This document shows, piece after piece, positions 16,369-24,197 of a stretch of 48,034 nt of DNA. Both the position numbers and the translations under genes were made by a program. The DNA comes from Brevinematales bacterium (GTDB lineage: Bacteria > Spirochaetota > Brevinematia > Brevinematales > GWF1-51-8): positions 1-48,034 of the forward strand of contig JABLXV010000053.1 in NCBI GenBank assembly GCA_013177895.1. The letters run 5' to 3'. Below the pieces are notes generated by a model. The model saw only the letters and a program-made list of their open reading frames with translations, had not been told where the DNA came from and ran no database searches. The first letter of the stretch is position 1; each line of letters opens with the position of its first letter.

Positions 16369-17094
16369 TCAAAAATATCTCCTGATAGATTCGTACCCGA
16401 GAAGGGTCTCCACACATACCGGAACCATCCCGGCGAGCGGCAGTCCCGCGCGTATCCGTCCGCGTATCATCGTGGACGAAATATCGCACTTCGGGAACGT
16501 AAAATCCCTGATATAAGGGAATTTTTCCTTCAGCACACGTATATCCTGATGACGCCCATCCGCCGTGTCCGGGATATCCCTGCGCGCCACCGCGAACTCC
16601 GCGATCTTCGACAGTTCACCGATCCGCCGCCATGTATCCAGGGTCGCGGCCTGATCCTCCCCGATAATAATCGTGATCTCCCAGTCCGGCTTCATCCGCC
16701 GCAGTTCCCCGACAGTATCGACTGTATAGGAGGGAGTCTCGTCGGTCCGCGCGATCTCGATATCCGACACCTCCATCCGGTTATCGTGCCGCGCGAGGTA
16801 CGCCCCGCTGTACAGTGTGGAAAAGTACCGGAGCTCGGGAGAATCGTAAGGGAGGAAACCCCTATCGATCAGGAAATCCTTCGCGTCCGACGGGGCTACC
16901 GCGCAGAGCGCGACTCGCGCGAGAAGCGAGCGCAGTTCCGGCGGTGCGTCCGATGCAACCTGTTTATGCGGGGGGATACGGGTGGGGATATAGATCACCC
17001 GTTCGAGGGAAAGCTGCTCGAGCGCGTAACGCCCCAGCAGGATATGCCCGTTATGAGGGGGGTCGAACGCGCCCCCGAGGATACCGACACGCAT
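16369..17094 (-). CDS. nadD: Nicotinate-nucleotide adenylyltransferase
   Basis: A 241-residue nucleotidyltransferase that makes deamido-NAD from nicotinate mononucleotide and ATP. The N-terminal GGAFDPPHNGHILLG carries the GxFDPxHxGH motif. IPPHK (about 42-46), EVSDIEIARTDETPSYTVDT and the C-terminal SSTMIRGRI (ISSTxIR signature) are all present. The start at 17094 is chosen because GGAGG lies four bases upstream and the product then begins directly with the nucleotide-binding strand; the longer frame to 17145 adds 17 polar residues. It ends convergently with the gene at 13977-16265. Confidence 0.93.
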   Translation of the reverse strand: MRVGILGGAFDPPHNGHILLGRYALEQLSLERVIYIPTRIPPHKQVASDAPPELRSLLARVALCAVAPSDAKDFLIDRGFLPYDSPELRYFSTLYSGAYLARHDNRMEVSDIEIARTDETPSYTVDTVGELRRMKPDWEITIIIGEDQAATLDTWRRIGELSKIAEFAVARRDIPDTADGRHQDIRVLKEKFPYIRDFTFPKCDISSTMIRGRIRAGLPLAGMVPVCVETLLGYESIRRYF

Positions 17095-17225
17095 AGCGCC
17101 TCCGTGATGTCCGTATATTTTGCGGGGTTTCCTGAAAAATTGCAACTGCCGGCTAACCCTGATATTGTCAACCCGTGATGCACGGGAGAGCCGGTAAAAA
17201 TGTCAATCAGTAACTAGCGAAATGA

Positions 17226-17300
17226 GTCACCCTGAGCTTGTCGAAGGGTGTCAGCCTGAGTATACAGAAATGAAACACCCTTCGACAAGCTCAGGGTGAC
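17226..17300. repeat. Perfect 26-bp inverted repeat (palindromic element)
   Basis: The arm 17226-17251 (GTCACCCTGAGCTTGTCG...) is an exact reverse complement of 17275-17300, with a 23-base spacer. A half copy is at 1-30, and the related core GAGCCTGTCGAA occurs at 38850 and 39164. It lies in the 317-base gap between nadD and the lipoprotein genes. That gap also holds a small CCCGTG/CACGGG hairpin near 17171-17186 and the promoter at 17331. No gene is seen in the gap. The element could fold in RNA or be a remnant of a small non-autonomous mobile repeat. Confidence 0.85.
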
Positions 17301-17330
17301 TTTATAATGAAAATATATTCAATCCGCCGC

Positions 17331-17359
17331 TTTAAAATATTTATTTTCCGTGCTATACT
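17331..17359 (+). promoter_or_regulatory. Promoter of the lipoprotein cluster
   Basis: TTTAAA (17331-17336), 17 bases, TATACT (17354-17359). TGC directly before it gives an extended -10. It is about 50 bases upstream of the first lipoprotein start. Confidence 0.65.
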
Positions 17360-17411
17360 TCCTTAGTTGAGGGTATCGTGCGGGGTGTCCGCGCATTTAA
17401 TGGAGGGTCGT

Positions 17412-18065
17412 ATGGGTGATTTTAAGGTCGAGAAGGTAACTGACGTACCGGGGTATTCCGCGAAGCTGACGAAACGGAAAAAGTTCCTCGCGCGTGTGGC
17501 ATTGGCAATTCTTTCATCTTTAGTTATCGGAGCAAATCTAGGATGCTCTCCAATGGGAGGAATACCAATACCAGTGCCTCCAACACCTAACGTAAATATC
17601 TATATCAAACTCTCCACCGTCGATAATGCTCAAGATCTGTATGAACCCGTGGGAGGAGTTACCAACGCGATTTACGCGGTCGGTAACTTCGGAGGATTGA
17701 AAGTTAATGGAGTAGCTATTCCTGTTTGGGATCCATCCTCTGCAGTCGCTCAACTGACGAGAGTCAGCGCCGACATGTTCAAGCTGGAACTTCTCAACTA
17801 TTTGACGAACAATGCCTCACTTTCATTTAGGTTCGTGAACGGATCTCCTGGTTTCGGCGGAACATGGACGAACGAGGAGCAGGAATTCACCGATGATGGT
17901 TCAACGTTTGAAGGTGTTTCCAACCGCACCTTAACTATATTTCCAGCTTATTCCTATTGGAATTTTACCAACATCTATATGACGAATGATGTCGTGTCGA
18001 ATATCGGCGGTACCGCGATGGGGTGTATCACCCATTGGAAGGGTGTAACCTCCACTATGCCTTAA
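17412..18065 (+). CDS. Lipoprotein with family leader but a different body
   Basis: The product, about 217 residues, starts at 17412; GGAGGG lies four bases upstream, and the identical arrangement precedes the gene at 18126. The leader MGDFKVEKVTDVPGYSAK is followed by TKRKK, a hydrophobic stretch and a lipobox ending IGANLGC at Cys45. The body (PVPPTPNVNIYIKLSTVDNAQ onward) does not resemble the next three genes, although it is also Asn/Thr-rich. The N-terminal region before the hydrophobic stretch is unusually long for a lipoprotein signal. Function unknown; an envelope-anchored binding protein is the simplest reading. Confidence 0.75.
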   Translation: MGDFKVEKVTDVPGYSAKLTKRKKFLARVALAILSSLVIGANLGCSPMGGIPIPVPPTPNVNIYIKLSTVDNAQDLYEPVGGVTNAIYAVGNFGGLKVNGVAIPVWDPSSAVAQLTRVSADMFKLELLNYLTNNASLSFRFVNGSPGFGGTWTNEEQEFTDDGSTFEGVSNRTLTIFPAYSYWNFTNIYMTNDVVSNIGGTAMGCITHWKGVTSTMP

Positions 18066-18125
18066 CACACTGAGTATTGGAGAAGCTGGTAATATTCACA
18101 ATGTAGTTCTATTCAGGAGGGTCAT

Positions 18126-19238
18126 ATGGGTGATTTTAAAGTCGAGAAGGTAACTGACGTACCGGGGTATTCCGCGAAGCAGACGAAACGGAAAAAGTCC
18201 CTCGTGCGGGTGGCATTGGCTATTCTTTCCGGGTTGATTATCGGGAGTGTCGGAGGGTGTGTTTTCATTGATGATGTGCCCACTGGAGGTACTTATAACC
18301 CATTAAAAATCAAGTTCGATTTCTCCGGGACGTTCAATCCCGAAACCTACGGAGTTCTTCCGTTCCTTGTCGGCGACATCAATGAAGTAATCATGGGCAC
18401 AAGCGATTGGGGATGGACCGGCAATATCAACGCGGCCGGTGTAAAGGGTGCGGATGCCGTTGCGATGCTGACTAAGGAATATGACGGTACGTGGTCGATC
18501 ATCTTAGCTCCCACCAACAATAATATCGCATGGGGTATCGCGTTCAGGGCTGCAAACTATCTGACCAGTGAATGGACTGCCGTTACTAATGACTTCTGGA
18601 ATAATATCGGCATGCAGTTGACCGGTGTTAACAACGAGCAGATCTTCATCTCCAACAATATGATTATCGGGGTTCAGAAACCCGTGGGTGTTTTAACTAA
18701 TTTTAGTAATACATGGGGAAGTATTAGCTTCGACGGATTTTATGTTTCTTGGGATCATAAGACTGTTACTATAGACGTCGGCGCTCATGGCGGATGGTCA
18801 ATATGCACTGGGGATCCTATTGATATGGATATAAATGTCACAATAATATGGACAAACATTCCCGCATGGAACCACAATCCCACGAAGATAGTAGGCTGGC
18901 TGCCTTTGCTCGGCTTGGTATCCAATACCAATACCGGCGCGACCACTGCTGTTATTCCTACTATCACCGGCGGCGCGGGATTCCTGCACACCAACGGTGT
19001 CGCTACATGGGATCCTAAGCAAGGTAATCCTGTAACTATCAATGCGGGATTAAAAACCGCGTATGTTACCTTCACGGTTCCTTCCGGTTCCGCCCAGACC
19101 TTCGAGTTCAAGATGGCGAATACCAACGGTTGGGATTCCGGCGAAGAAGCCAACAACCAGTTTTGTGTAATGCCATTGGGTGTTACCAGTTATACCCAGA
19201 CTGTGAATTTTTCGAAGTCGAGTGTTTATTTACCGTAA
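18126..19238 (+). CDS. Lipoprotein, tandem family member 2
   Basis: A 370-residue predicted lipoprotein. It has the same leader as the gene at 17412 (MGDFKVEKVTDVPGYSAK) and a lipobox IGSVGGC. The body begins LKIKFDFSGTFNPE and contains two similar halves of beta-rich sequence. It ends with a segment AYVTFTVPSGSAQTFEFKM...NTNGWDSGEE that looks like an immunoglobulin- or carbohydrate-binding-like sheet. Aromatic residues (Trp, Tyr) are frequent, which suits glycan binding, but no family is certain. Its body is very similar to the next two genes, at DNA level too. Confidence 0.75.
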   Translation: MGDFKVEKVTDVPGYSAKQTKRKKSLVRVALAILSGLIIGSVGGCVFIDDVPTGGTYNPLKIKFDFSGTFNPETYGVLPFLVGDINEVIMGTSDWGWTGNINAAGVKGADAVAMLTKEYDGTWSIILAPTNNNIAWGIAFRAANYLTSEWTAVTNDFWNNIGMQLTGVNNEQIFISNNMIIGVQKPVGVLTNFSNTWGSISFDGFYVSWDHKTVTIDVGAHGGWSICTGDPIDMDINVTIIWTNIPAWNHNPTKIVGWLPLLGLVSNTNTGATTAVIPTITGGAGFLHTNGVATWDPKQGNPVTINAGLKTAYVTFTVPSGSAQTFEFKMANTNGWDSGEEANNQFCVMPLGVTSYTQTVNFSKSSVYLP

Positions 19239-21340
19239 TAAAGGATGGTTGTATATGAAAAGTTTTAAAAAGATTGGAGTCGTTTTTGCTGCTTTGTTCA
19301 CATTGATTTTGGGAGCTTGCCCTCCCCTTCTTCCTCCGGAGAATAATGAGCCTATCCCGCTCAAGATCAAGTTCGATTTCTCCGGGACGTTCAATCCCGA
19401 AGCCTATAATGCCATCCCTTTCATTCTCGGGGATGTAAACGAAGTGATTATGGGCGCGGGCGATTGGGATCAGGCTGATGATGCTGGCGGTATTACCGCC
19501 TCTGGCATCGGCGGCGTCCAGTTGCTGACCAAGGAAGCGGACGGCACATGGTCGATCACCTTAGCTCCCACCAACAATAATATCGCATGGGGTATCGCGT
19601 TTAAGGCTGCAAACTATTATACTGAATTGTGGTCAGCTACTACCAATGACTTCTGGAATAGTATCGGCACGCAGTTGACCGGTGTTAACAACGAGCAGAT
19701 CTTCATCTCCAACGGAATGATCATCGCGGTTCAGAAGCCCGGCGGGACATTATCTAATGTATCCGGCGCTTTGGTATATGACGGCTTCACCGTAAGCGGG
19801 GATCAGAAGTCTGTTACTATCGACGTCGGTGCCCATGGCGGATGGTCGGTATCCAGCTTAGATGGTTTTACTAATGATATAAGCGTCACAATAATCTGGA
19901 CAAACATTCCCGCATGGAATCATAATCCCTCGAAGGAGTGGGGTTGGCTGCCTTTGCTCGGCTTGGTATCCAATACCAATACCGGCGCGACCACTGCTGT
20001 TATTCCGACTATTACCGGCGGCGCGGGATTCCTGCACACCAACGGTGTCGCTACATGGGATCCTAAACAAGGTAATCTGGTTACTCTTGATCCTGTTCTG
20101 AAGACCGCTTATGTAACCTTCACGGTTCCTACCGGTTCCGCCAGAACTTTCGAGTTCAAAATGGCGAATACCAATGGTTGGGATTCCGGCGAAGAAGCCA
20201 ACAACCAGGCAGGTATCCTTCCTATTGGCGGTGGTGTTTATACCCAGATAGTGAATTTTTCAAAAGCAGCTGATTATTTACCATAGAGTTAGGAGGGTTG
20301 TATGAGTGATTTTAAGGTCGAGAAGGTATTTGACGTACCGGGGTATTCCGCGAAGCAGACGAAACGGAAAAAGTCCCTCGCGCGGGTGGCATTGGCTATT
20401 CTTTCCGGGTTGATTATCGGAAGTACCGGGGGATGTGATAGAATTGGAATTGGCGGTGATGTTGCTTTTTATCCGCCACCTATTAAAATCAAGTTCGATT
20501 TCTCCGGGACGTTCAATCCCGAAACCTACGGTGTTCTTCCGTTCCTTGTCGGCGACATCAATGAAGTAATCATGGGCGCAGGCGATTGGGGATGGACCGG
20601 CAATATTAACGAGGCCGGTGTAAAGGGTGCGGATGCTGTTTCGATGCTGACCAAGGAAGCGGACGGAACATGGTCGATCACCTTAGCACCTACCAACAAT
20701 ACTGTTGCATGGGGTATCGCGTTCAAGGCTGCGAACTATCTGACCAGCGAATGGACTGCTGTTACCAATGACTTCTGGAATAATATCGGCGCGCAGTTGA
20801 CCGGTGTTAACAACGAGCAGATCTTCATCTCCAACGGTGTGATCATCGCGGTTCAGAAGCCCAGCGGAACATTATCTAATGTATCCGGCGCGTTGGTTTA
20901 TGACGGCTTCACCGTCAGCGCGGATCAGAAGACTGTTACTATCGACGTCGGCGCTCATGGCGGATGGTCGGTACGCGCTCCCGGCGTTACCACCAACGAT
21001 ATTGCCGTAACCATTATGTGGAGTGGAATTCCTTCATGGAACCAGAATCCCACGAAGACCTTAGGATGGCTCCCTCTTCTTGGATTAGTTTCTAACACCA
21101 ATACCGGCGCGACCTTGGTTGTTATTCCTACTGTCACCGGTGGCGCTGGCTTCCTGCACACCAACGGTGTTGCTACATGGGATCCCAAGCAAGGTAATCT
21201 GGTTACTCTTAATGCTGGTCTGAAGACCGCTTATGTAACCTTTACGGTTCCTGCCGGTTCCGCCAGAACCTTCGAGTTCAAGATGGCGAATACCAATGGT
21301 TGGGATTCCGGCGAAGAAGCAACAACCAGGCTGGTATCCT
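18300..21340 (+). repeat. Three tandem direct repeats of about 1 kb
   Basis: The bodies of three adjacent genes (about 18300-19190, 19360-20260 and 20485-21400) share long identical runs, such as the stretches beginning AAGTTCGATTTCTCC and ACCGGCGCGACC. They are recent duplications, prone to recombination, slippage and assembly collapse. Confidence 0.85.
19255..20286 (+). CDS. Lipoprotein, tandem family member 3, with a different leader
   Basis: A 343-residue product from the ATG at 19255. An upstream ATG at 19222 overlaps the previous gene and lacks a good ribosome site. The leader here is an ordinary lipoprotein signal (MKSFKKIGVVFAALFTL, lipobox ILGAC), not the long family leader of members 1, 2 and 4. 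The body is nearly the same as in members 2 and 4 (KIKFDFSGTFNPE..., NTNGWDSGEEANN, ending VNFSKAADYLP). Leader and body have therefore been exchanged independently within the cluster. Function unknown. Confidence 0.75.
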   Translation: MKSFKKIGVVFAALFTLILGACPPLLPPENNEPIPLKIKFDFSGTFNPEAYNAIPFILGDVNEVIMGAGDWDQADDAGGITASGIGGVQLLTKEADGTWSITLAPTNNNIAWGIAFKAANYYTELWSATTNDFWNSIGTQLTGVNNEQIFISNGMIIAVQKPGGTLSNVSGALVYDGFTVSGDQKSVTIDVGAHGGWSVSSLDGFTNDISVTIIWTNIPAWNHNPSKEWGWLPLLGLVSNTNTGATTAVIPTITGGAGFLHTNGVATWDPKQGNLVTLDPVLKTAYVTFTVPTGSARTFEFKMANTNGWDSGEEANNQAGILPIGGGVYTQIVNFSKAADYLP

Positions 21341-21375
21341 TCCTGTTGGTGGCGCGGCTTACACTCAGGCCGTAA
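20302..21375 (+). CDS. Lipoprotein, tandem family member 4, frameshifted near the C-terminus
   Basis: A 357-residue frame with the long leader (MSDFKVEKVFDVPGYSAK, lipobox IGSTGGC) and the common body. It follows member 2 closely until WDSGEEA at about residue 340. Members 2 and 3 have GAAGAAGCCAACAACC there; this copy has GAAGAAGCAACAACC, one C short between 21320 and 21321. The frame then reads TTRLVSFLL and stops at 21375. Restoring the base gives NNQAGILPVGGAAYTQAV and a normal ending in NLP with a stop at 21405-21407. This is a recent mutation, phase variation or a sequencing error; the lost part is about 27 residues. Confidence 0.75.
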   Translation: MSDFKVEKVFDVPGYSAKQTKRKKSLARVALAILSGLIIGSTGGCDRIGIGGDVAFYPPPIKIKFDFSGTFNPETYGVLPFLVGDINEVIMGAGDWGWTGNINEAGVKGADAVSMLTKEADGTWSITLAPTNNTVAWGIAFKAANYLTSEWTAVTNDFWNNIGAQLTGVNNEQIFISNGVIIAVQKPSGTLSNVSGALVYDGFTVSADQKTVTIDVGAHGGWSVRAPGVTTNDIAVTIMWSGIPSWNQNPTKTLGWLPLLGLVSNTNTGATLVVIPTVTGGAGFLHTNGVATWDPKQGNLVTLNAGLKTAYVTFTVPAGSARTFEFKMANTNGWDSGEEATTRLVSFLLVARLTLRP

Positions 21376-21414
21376 CGTTCAGTCTCGCTCCTGTTAATCT
21401 TCCGTAAAAAAAGG

Positions 21415-21454
21415 CTTAAATATGAGGAAGGCGTAAGCCTTCCTCATATTTAAG
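21415..21454. terminator. Perfect 18-bp hairpin with GTAA loop
   Basis: CTTAAATATGAGGAAGGC (21415-21432) pairs with 21437-21454 without mismatch around GTAA. Seven A directly upstream (21406-21412) would make it a T-tailed terminator on the minus strand. On the plus strand it is followed only by TTTT. It is most easily read as the end of the lipoprotein transcript, but it also covers part of the AAGGAG of the gene at 21463, so it may limit translation of that gene. Confidence 0.65.
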
Positions 21455-21462
21455 GAGTTTTG

Positions 21463-21741
21463 ATGCCGAACGATAAAAACGATTTCACGGTCGAGCCGGT
21501 CAAGCAGAATCCCATAGATCATTCTGCGGACACCGGCGATAAAAACACCCCGCCGCAAATCCCCCTCGCGGGAGTCCCGGCTATCCCACGGGATACCCAA
21601 CCTGTCCCGGAACCGATCCCCGGCGTAACTGTAACCGATGAGAATGGAAAGCAGCAATTCATCCCGTTACCCGGCATCCCGGTAGTCAACCCGAAGTTCC
21701 GCGATAATATGGTCAAGCCGAAGAAGCCCCCCGCCCGATAA
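21463..21741 (+). CDS. Small Pro-rich hydrophilic protein, unknown
   Basis: A 92-residue, proline-rich product without membrane segment or signal. It contains repeated short motifs (PLAGVPAIP, PEPIPGVTV, PLPGIPVV) and ends KPKKPPAR. Its start (MPNDKNDFTVEPVKQ) is faintly like the DFKVEKV leader of the lipoproteins before it. The ATG at 21463 has AAGGAG five bases upstream. Codon use agrees with neighbouring genes, which supports a real gene. Probably disordered; function unknown. Confidence 0.6.
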   Translation: MPNDKNDFTVEPVKQNPIDHSADTGDKNTPPQIPLAGVPAIPRDTQPVPEPIPGVTVTDENGKQQFIPLPGIPVVNPKFRDNMVKPKKPPAR

Positions 21742-21862
21742 AGGGTGTGTTGACGAAGCCGGAAATTTAACTATTTTCCGTCCCTGCGATACCCCGCGCT
21801 GCATTACTTGTTGATGCGAGGGATAAAGCCGTCTATATAATATGATACATATTAATAAAATA

Positions 21863-21916
21863 GATTGCTTCGTCCCGCGCTTTAAAAATACAATGTATCG
21901 CGGGACTCGCAATGAC
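21863..21916. repeat. Second copy of the ATTGCTTCG/CTCGCAATGAC repeat
   Basis: GATTGCTTCG at the left and CTCGCAATGAC at the right recall the element at 111-180, and GTCCCGCG (21872-21879) pairs with CGCGGGAC (21899-21906). It lies in the 272-base gap before the ygiQ-like gene, which has no coding signal. Confidence 0.6.
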
Positions 21917-21967
21917 ATTATGAGTTCGTCATAAAGCCTTAATAAACTGTTCCATATATGCGCTAAC

Positions 21968-21997
21968 TTGTCTATCCCGTCCAAACCATGCTACAAT
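21968..21997 (+). promoter_or_regulatory. Promoter of the YgiQ-like gene
   Basis: TTGTCT (21968-21973), 18 bases, TACAAT (21992-21997) preceded by TGC as an extended -10. The ATG is 17 bases downstream, so the leader is very short, although a GGAG lies before the start. Confidence 0.55.
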
Positions 21998-22013
21998 ACT
22001 GCCGGAGTAAAAT

Positions 22014-23714
22014 ATGTTCCTGCCGACCACGCCCGCCGAGGTGAAAAAACTCGGATGGGACACCCTCGACATTATTATCGTCACAGGCGACACCTATATC
22101 GACAGCCCCACTATCGGCGCGTCGCTGATCGGGCATGTGCTCGCCGACGCGGGCTACCGTGTGGGCATTATCGCTCAGCCCTCGGCAGACAACCCCGCCG
22201 ATATCGCGCGTCTGGGGGAACCCAGGCTGTTCTGGGGCGTGACCGGTGGAAGCGTCGACTCGATGGTCGCGAACTATACCGCGTCGAAAAAATTCCGCAA
22301 GTCCGACGATTACACCCCCGGCGGGCAGAACAACCGCCGACCCGACCGCGCGTCGATGGTCTATACCAACCTTATCCGCCGGAATTTCAAGGCGACAGTC
22401 CCTATCGTCCTCGGAGGTATCGAGGCGAGCCTCCGGCGTATCGCGCATTACGACTTCTGGGACAATTCCGTCCGACGCTCCATCCTATTCGACTCCAAGG
22501 CGGATATCCTGCTGTACGGGATGGCCGAGACATCGGTGCTCGCCCTCGCGGCGGCGCTACGGGATAACACCGATTGGCGCGGTATCGGCGGGCTTTGCTA
22601 TATATCGAAGGAACTCCCCGGCGGCGCGCTCGAACTCCCGTCCTACGAGGAGGTCAAGGCCGATCAGGAAAAATTTCTGCGGATGTTCCGCGATTTCTAT
22701 ACGAACAACTCCCCCGGCGGCAAAGCCCTCGCCCAGCGGCATAACGACCGTTACCTCGTGCAGAATCCCCCGTCCCCGCCGCTGTCCGGCGATTCCCTCG
22801 ATAAAATCTACGAGCTCGGCTACGAGTACGAGGCGCACCCGTACTACCGCGCGATGGGCGATGTGCGCGCGCTCGACACGGTACGTTTTTCGGTCACCGC
22901 GCACCGGGGATGCTACGGCGAGTGCTCGTTCTGCGCTATATCGATGCACCAGGGCGCGGCGGTATCGTCGCGAAGCCCCGACTCGATAGTCCGCGAGGTC
23001 ACCCGTCTCAGCCGCCTGCCGGGATTCCGCGGGGTGATCAGCGATATCGGCGGGCCGACCGCGAACATGTACGCCTCGTACTGCCGGAAACACCCGGGCA
23101 TCCACTGCGGGAAGCGGCTCTGCCTGTACCCGTCGAAATGCCCCCAGCTCGAAACCGGACACGTCGAGCAAATCGCACTTCTGCGGAAACTCCGCAGGAT
23201 ACCCGGCGTTAAGCATATCTTTATCGCGTCGGGAATCCGTTACGATATGATACAGGGCGACACCGCGCACGGGATGGAATACCTGCGGGAAATCCTCGCG
23301 CATCACACGTCGGGGCAGATGAAGGTCGCGCCGGAGCATGTCAGCCCGAAGACGCTCGCGCTGATGCGAAAGCCGGAAGTGAAAAAGAGCCTAGCGGAGT
23401 TCCGCGGGCTGTTCGAGCAGTCGACCCGCGAGTGCGGGAAGGAGCAGTTTCTGACCTACTACTTTATCATCGGGCATCCGGGAAGCGGCGGAGACGAAGA
23501 AGCCGAACTCGCACGGTATGTATCGAACGAACTGCGACTCAACCCGGAGCAGGCGCAGATATTCACCCCGACCCCATCGACATGGTCGAGCGTGATGTAC
23601 CATACAGGGATAGACCCGTTCACGGGGGTAAAAATTTCCGTCGAGCGGGATATGAAGCGGCTGGAGGAGAGGAAAGCGAGGATAACGGGCTATCGAGAGA
23701 GCAGAAAAAGGTAG
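22014..23714 (+). CDS. YgiQ-family radical SAM protein
   Basis: A 566-residue protein of the YgiQ family (UPF0313). The N-terminal domain (about 1-200) begins LDIIIVTGDTYIDSP and has LGGIEASLRRIAHYDFW, highly typical of YgiQ. The radical SAM core follows, with the [4Fe-4S] motif CYGECSFC near residue 300. A second Cys-rich stretch (GIHCGKRLCLYPSKCPQL, about 365-382) may bind another metal or cluster. The C-terminal QIFTPTPSTWSSVMYHTG block is also a family mark. Full length. The reaction is not established for the family. It appears to be a single-gene transcript. Confidence 0.9.
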   Translation: MFLPTTPAEVKKLGWDTLDIIIVTGDTYIDSPTIGASLIGHVLADAGYRVGIIAQPSADNPADIARLGEPRLFWGVTGGSVDSMVANYTASKKFRKSDDYTPGGQNNRRPDRASMVYTNLIRRNFKATVPIVLGGIEASLRRIAHYDFWDNSVRRSILFDSKADILLYGMAETSVLALAAALRDNTDWRGIGGLCYISKELPGGALELPSYEEVKADQEKFLRMFRDFYTNNSPGGKALAQRHNDRYLVQNPPSPPLSGDSLDKIYELGYEYEAHPYYRAMGDVRALDTVRFSVTAHRGCYGECSFCAISMHQGAAVSSRSPDSIVREVTRLSRLPGFRGVISDIGGPTANMYASYCRKHPGIHCGKRLCLYPSKCPQLETGHVEQIALLRKLRRIPGVKHIFIASGIRYDMIQGDTAHGMEYLREILAHHTSGQMKVAPEHVSPKTLALMRKPEVKKSLAEFRGLFEQSTRECGKEQFLTYYFIIGHPGSGGDEEAELARYVSNELRLNPEQAQIFTPTPSTWSSVMYHTGIDPFTGVKISVERDMKRLEERKARITGYRESRKR

Positions 23715-23739
23715 AAAGCAGGTTTACGTAAATATAATT

Positions 23740-23765
23740 GCCACAGAGACACAAAGTTCACAGAG
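23740..23765. repeat. Left inverted repeat of the GxxExxY cassette
   Basis: GCCACAGAGACACAAAG at 23740 onward matches the reverse complement of 24169-24194 at 22 of 26 positions. It begins 25 bases after the ygiQ-like stop. Confidence 0.75.
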
Positions 23766-23783
23766 AATTAAAAAGGGGAGTGT

Positions 23784-24155
23784 ATGAAAGATATCAATGA
23801 GCTTAGCCATGAAATTATCGGATATGCCATCGAATTACATAAAAATCTCGGTCCCGGTTTATTAGAATCACTTTACGAGAAAGCTATGATTTACGAGTTA
23901 AAAACAAACAACGTCAAGTTTGTTTCTCAACCTGTCATTCCCGTGTTTTATAAAAACCATAAAATCGGCGAACACAGATTAGACCTTCTAATCGAAGATA
24001 CTATCATTGTAGAATTAAAATCAGTCGAACGCCACGACCCGGTTTTTGAGGCTCAACTATTATCTTACCTGAAGATTGCCGATAAAAAACTCGGGCTTCT
24101 TATTAATTTCAACACGCGTCTGCTCAAAGACGGAATCATCCGAATGATTTTATAA
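23784..24155 (+). CDS. GxxExxY family protein
   Basis: A 123-residue protein of the GxxExxY family, named from the motif seen here as GLLESLYEKAM (about 29-39). It shows a PD-(D/E)xK-like nuclease pattern: E...RLDLLIEDTIIVELKS has an Asp and an ExK, and FEAQLLSYLKIADKKLGLLINF follows. The family has no settled function. The gene has its own AAGGGGAG ribosome site and sits exactly between two inverted repeats (23740-23765 and 24169-24194). It is more AT-rich than the genes on either side, which fits transfer as a unit. Confidence 0.85.
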   Translation: MKDINELSHEIIGYAIELHKNLGPGLLESLYEKAMIYELKTNNVKFVSQPVIPVFYKNHKIGEHRLDLLIEDTIIVELKSVERHDPVFEAQLLSYLKIADKKLGLLINFNTRLLKDGIIRMIL

Positions 24156-24168
24156 TCTCTATTTCTTA

Positions 24169-24194
24169 CTCTGTGATCTCCGTGCCTCTGTGGC
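24169..24194. repeat. Right inverted repeat of the GxxExxY cassette
   Basis: CTCTGTGATCTCCGTGCC to GGC at 24194 forms the mirror of the left arm. It ends three bases before the convergent argD-like stop, so the cassette fills the whole gap between ygiQ and argD. Confidence 0.75.
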
Positions 24195-24197
24195 TTA

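Noticed and set aside
17412-21407. Phage or insertion-sequence structure
   Set aside because: No transposase, integrase or structural phage gene; direct repeats are explained by gene duplication.
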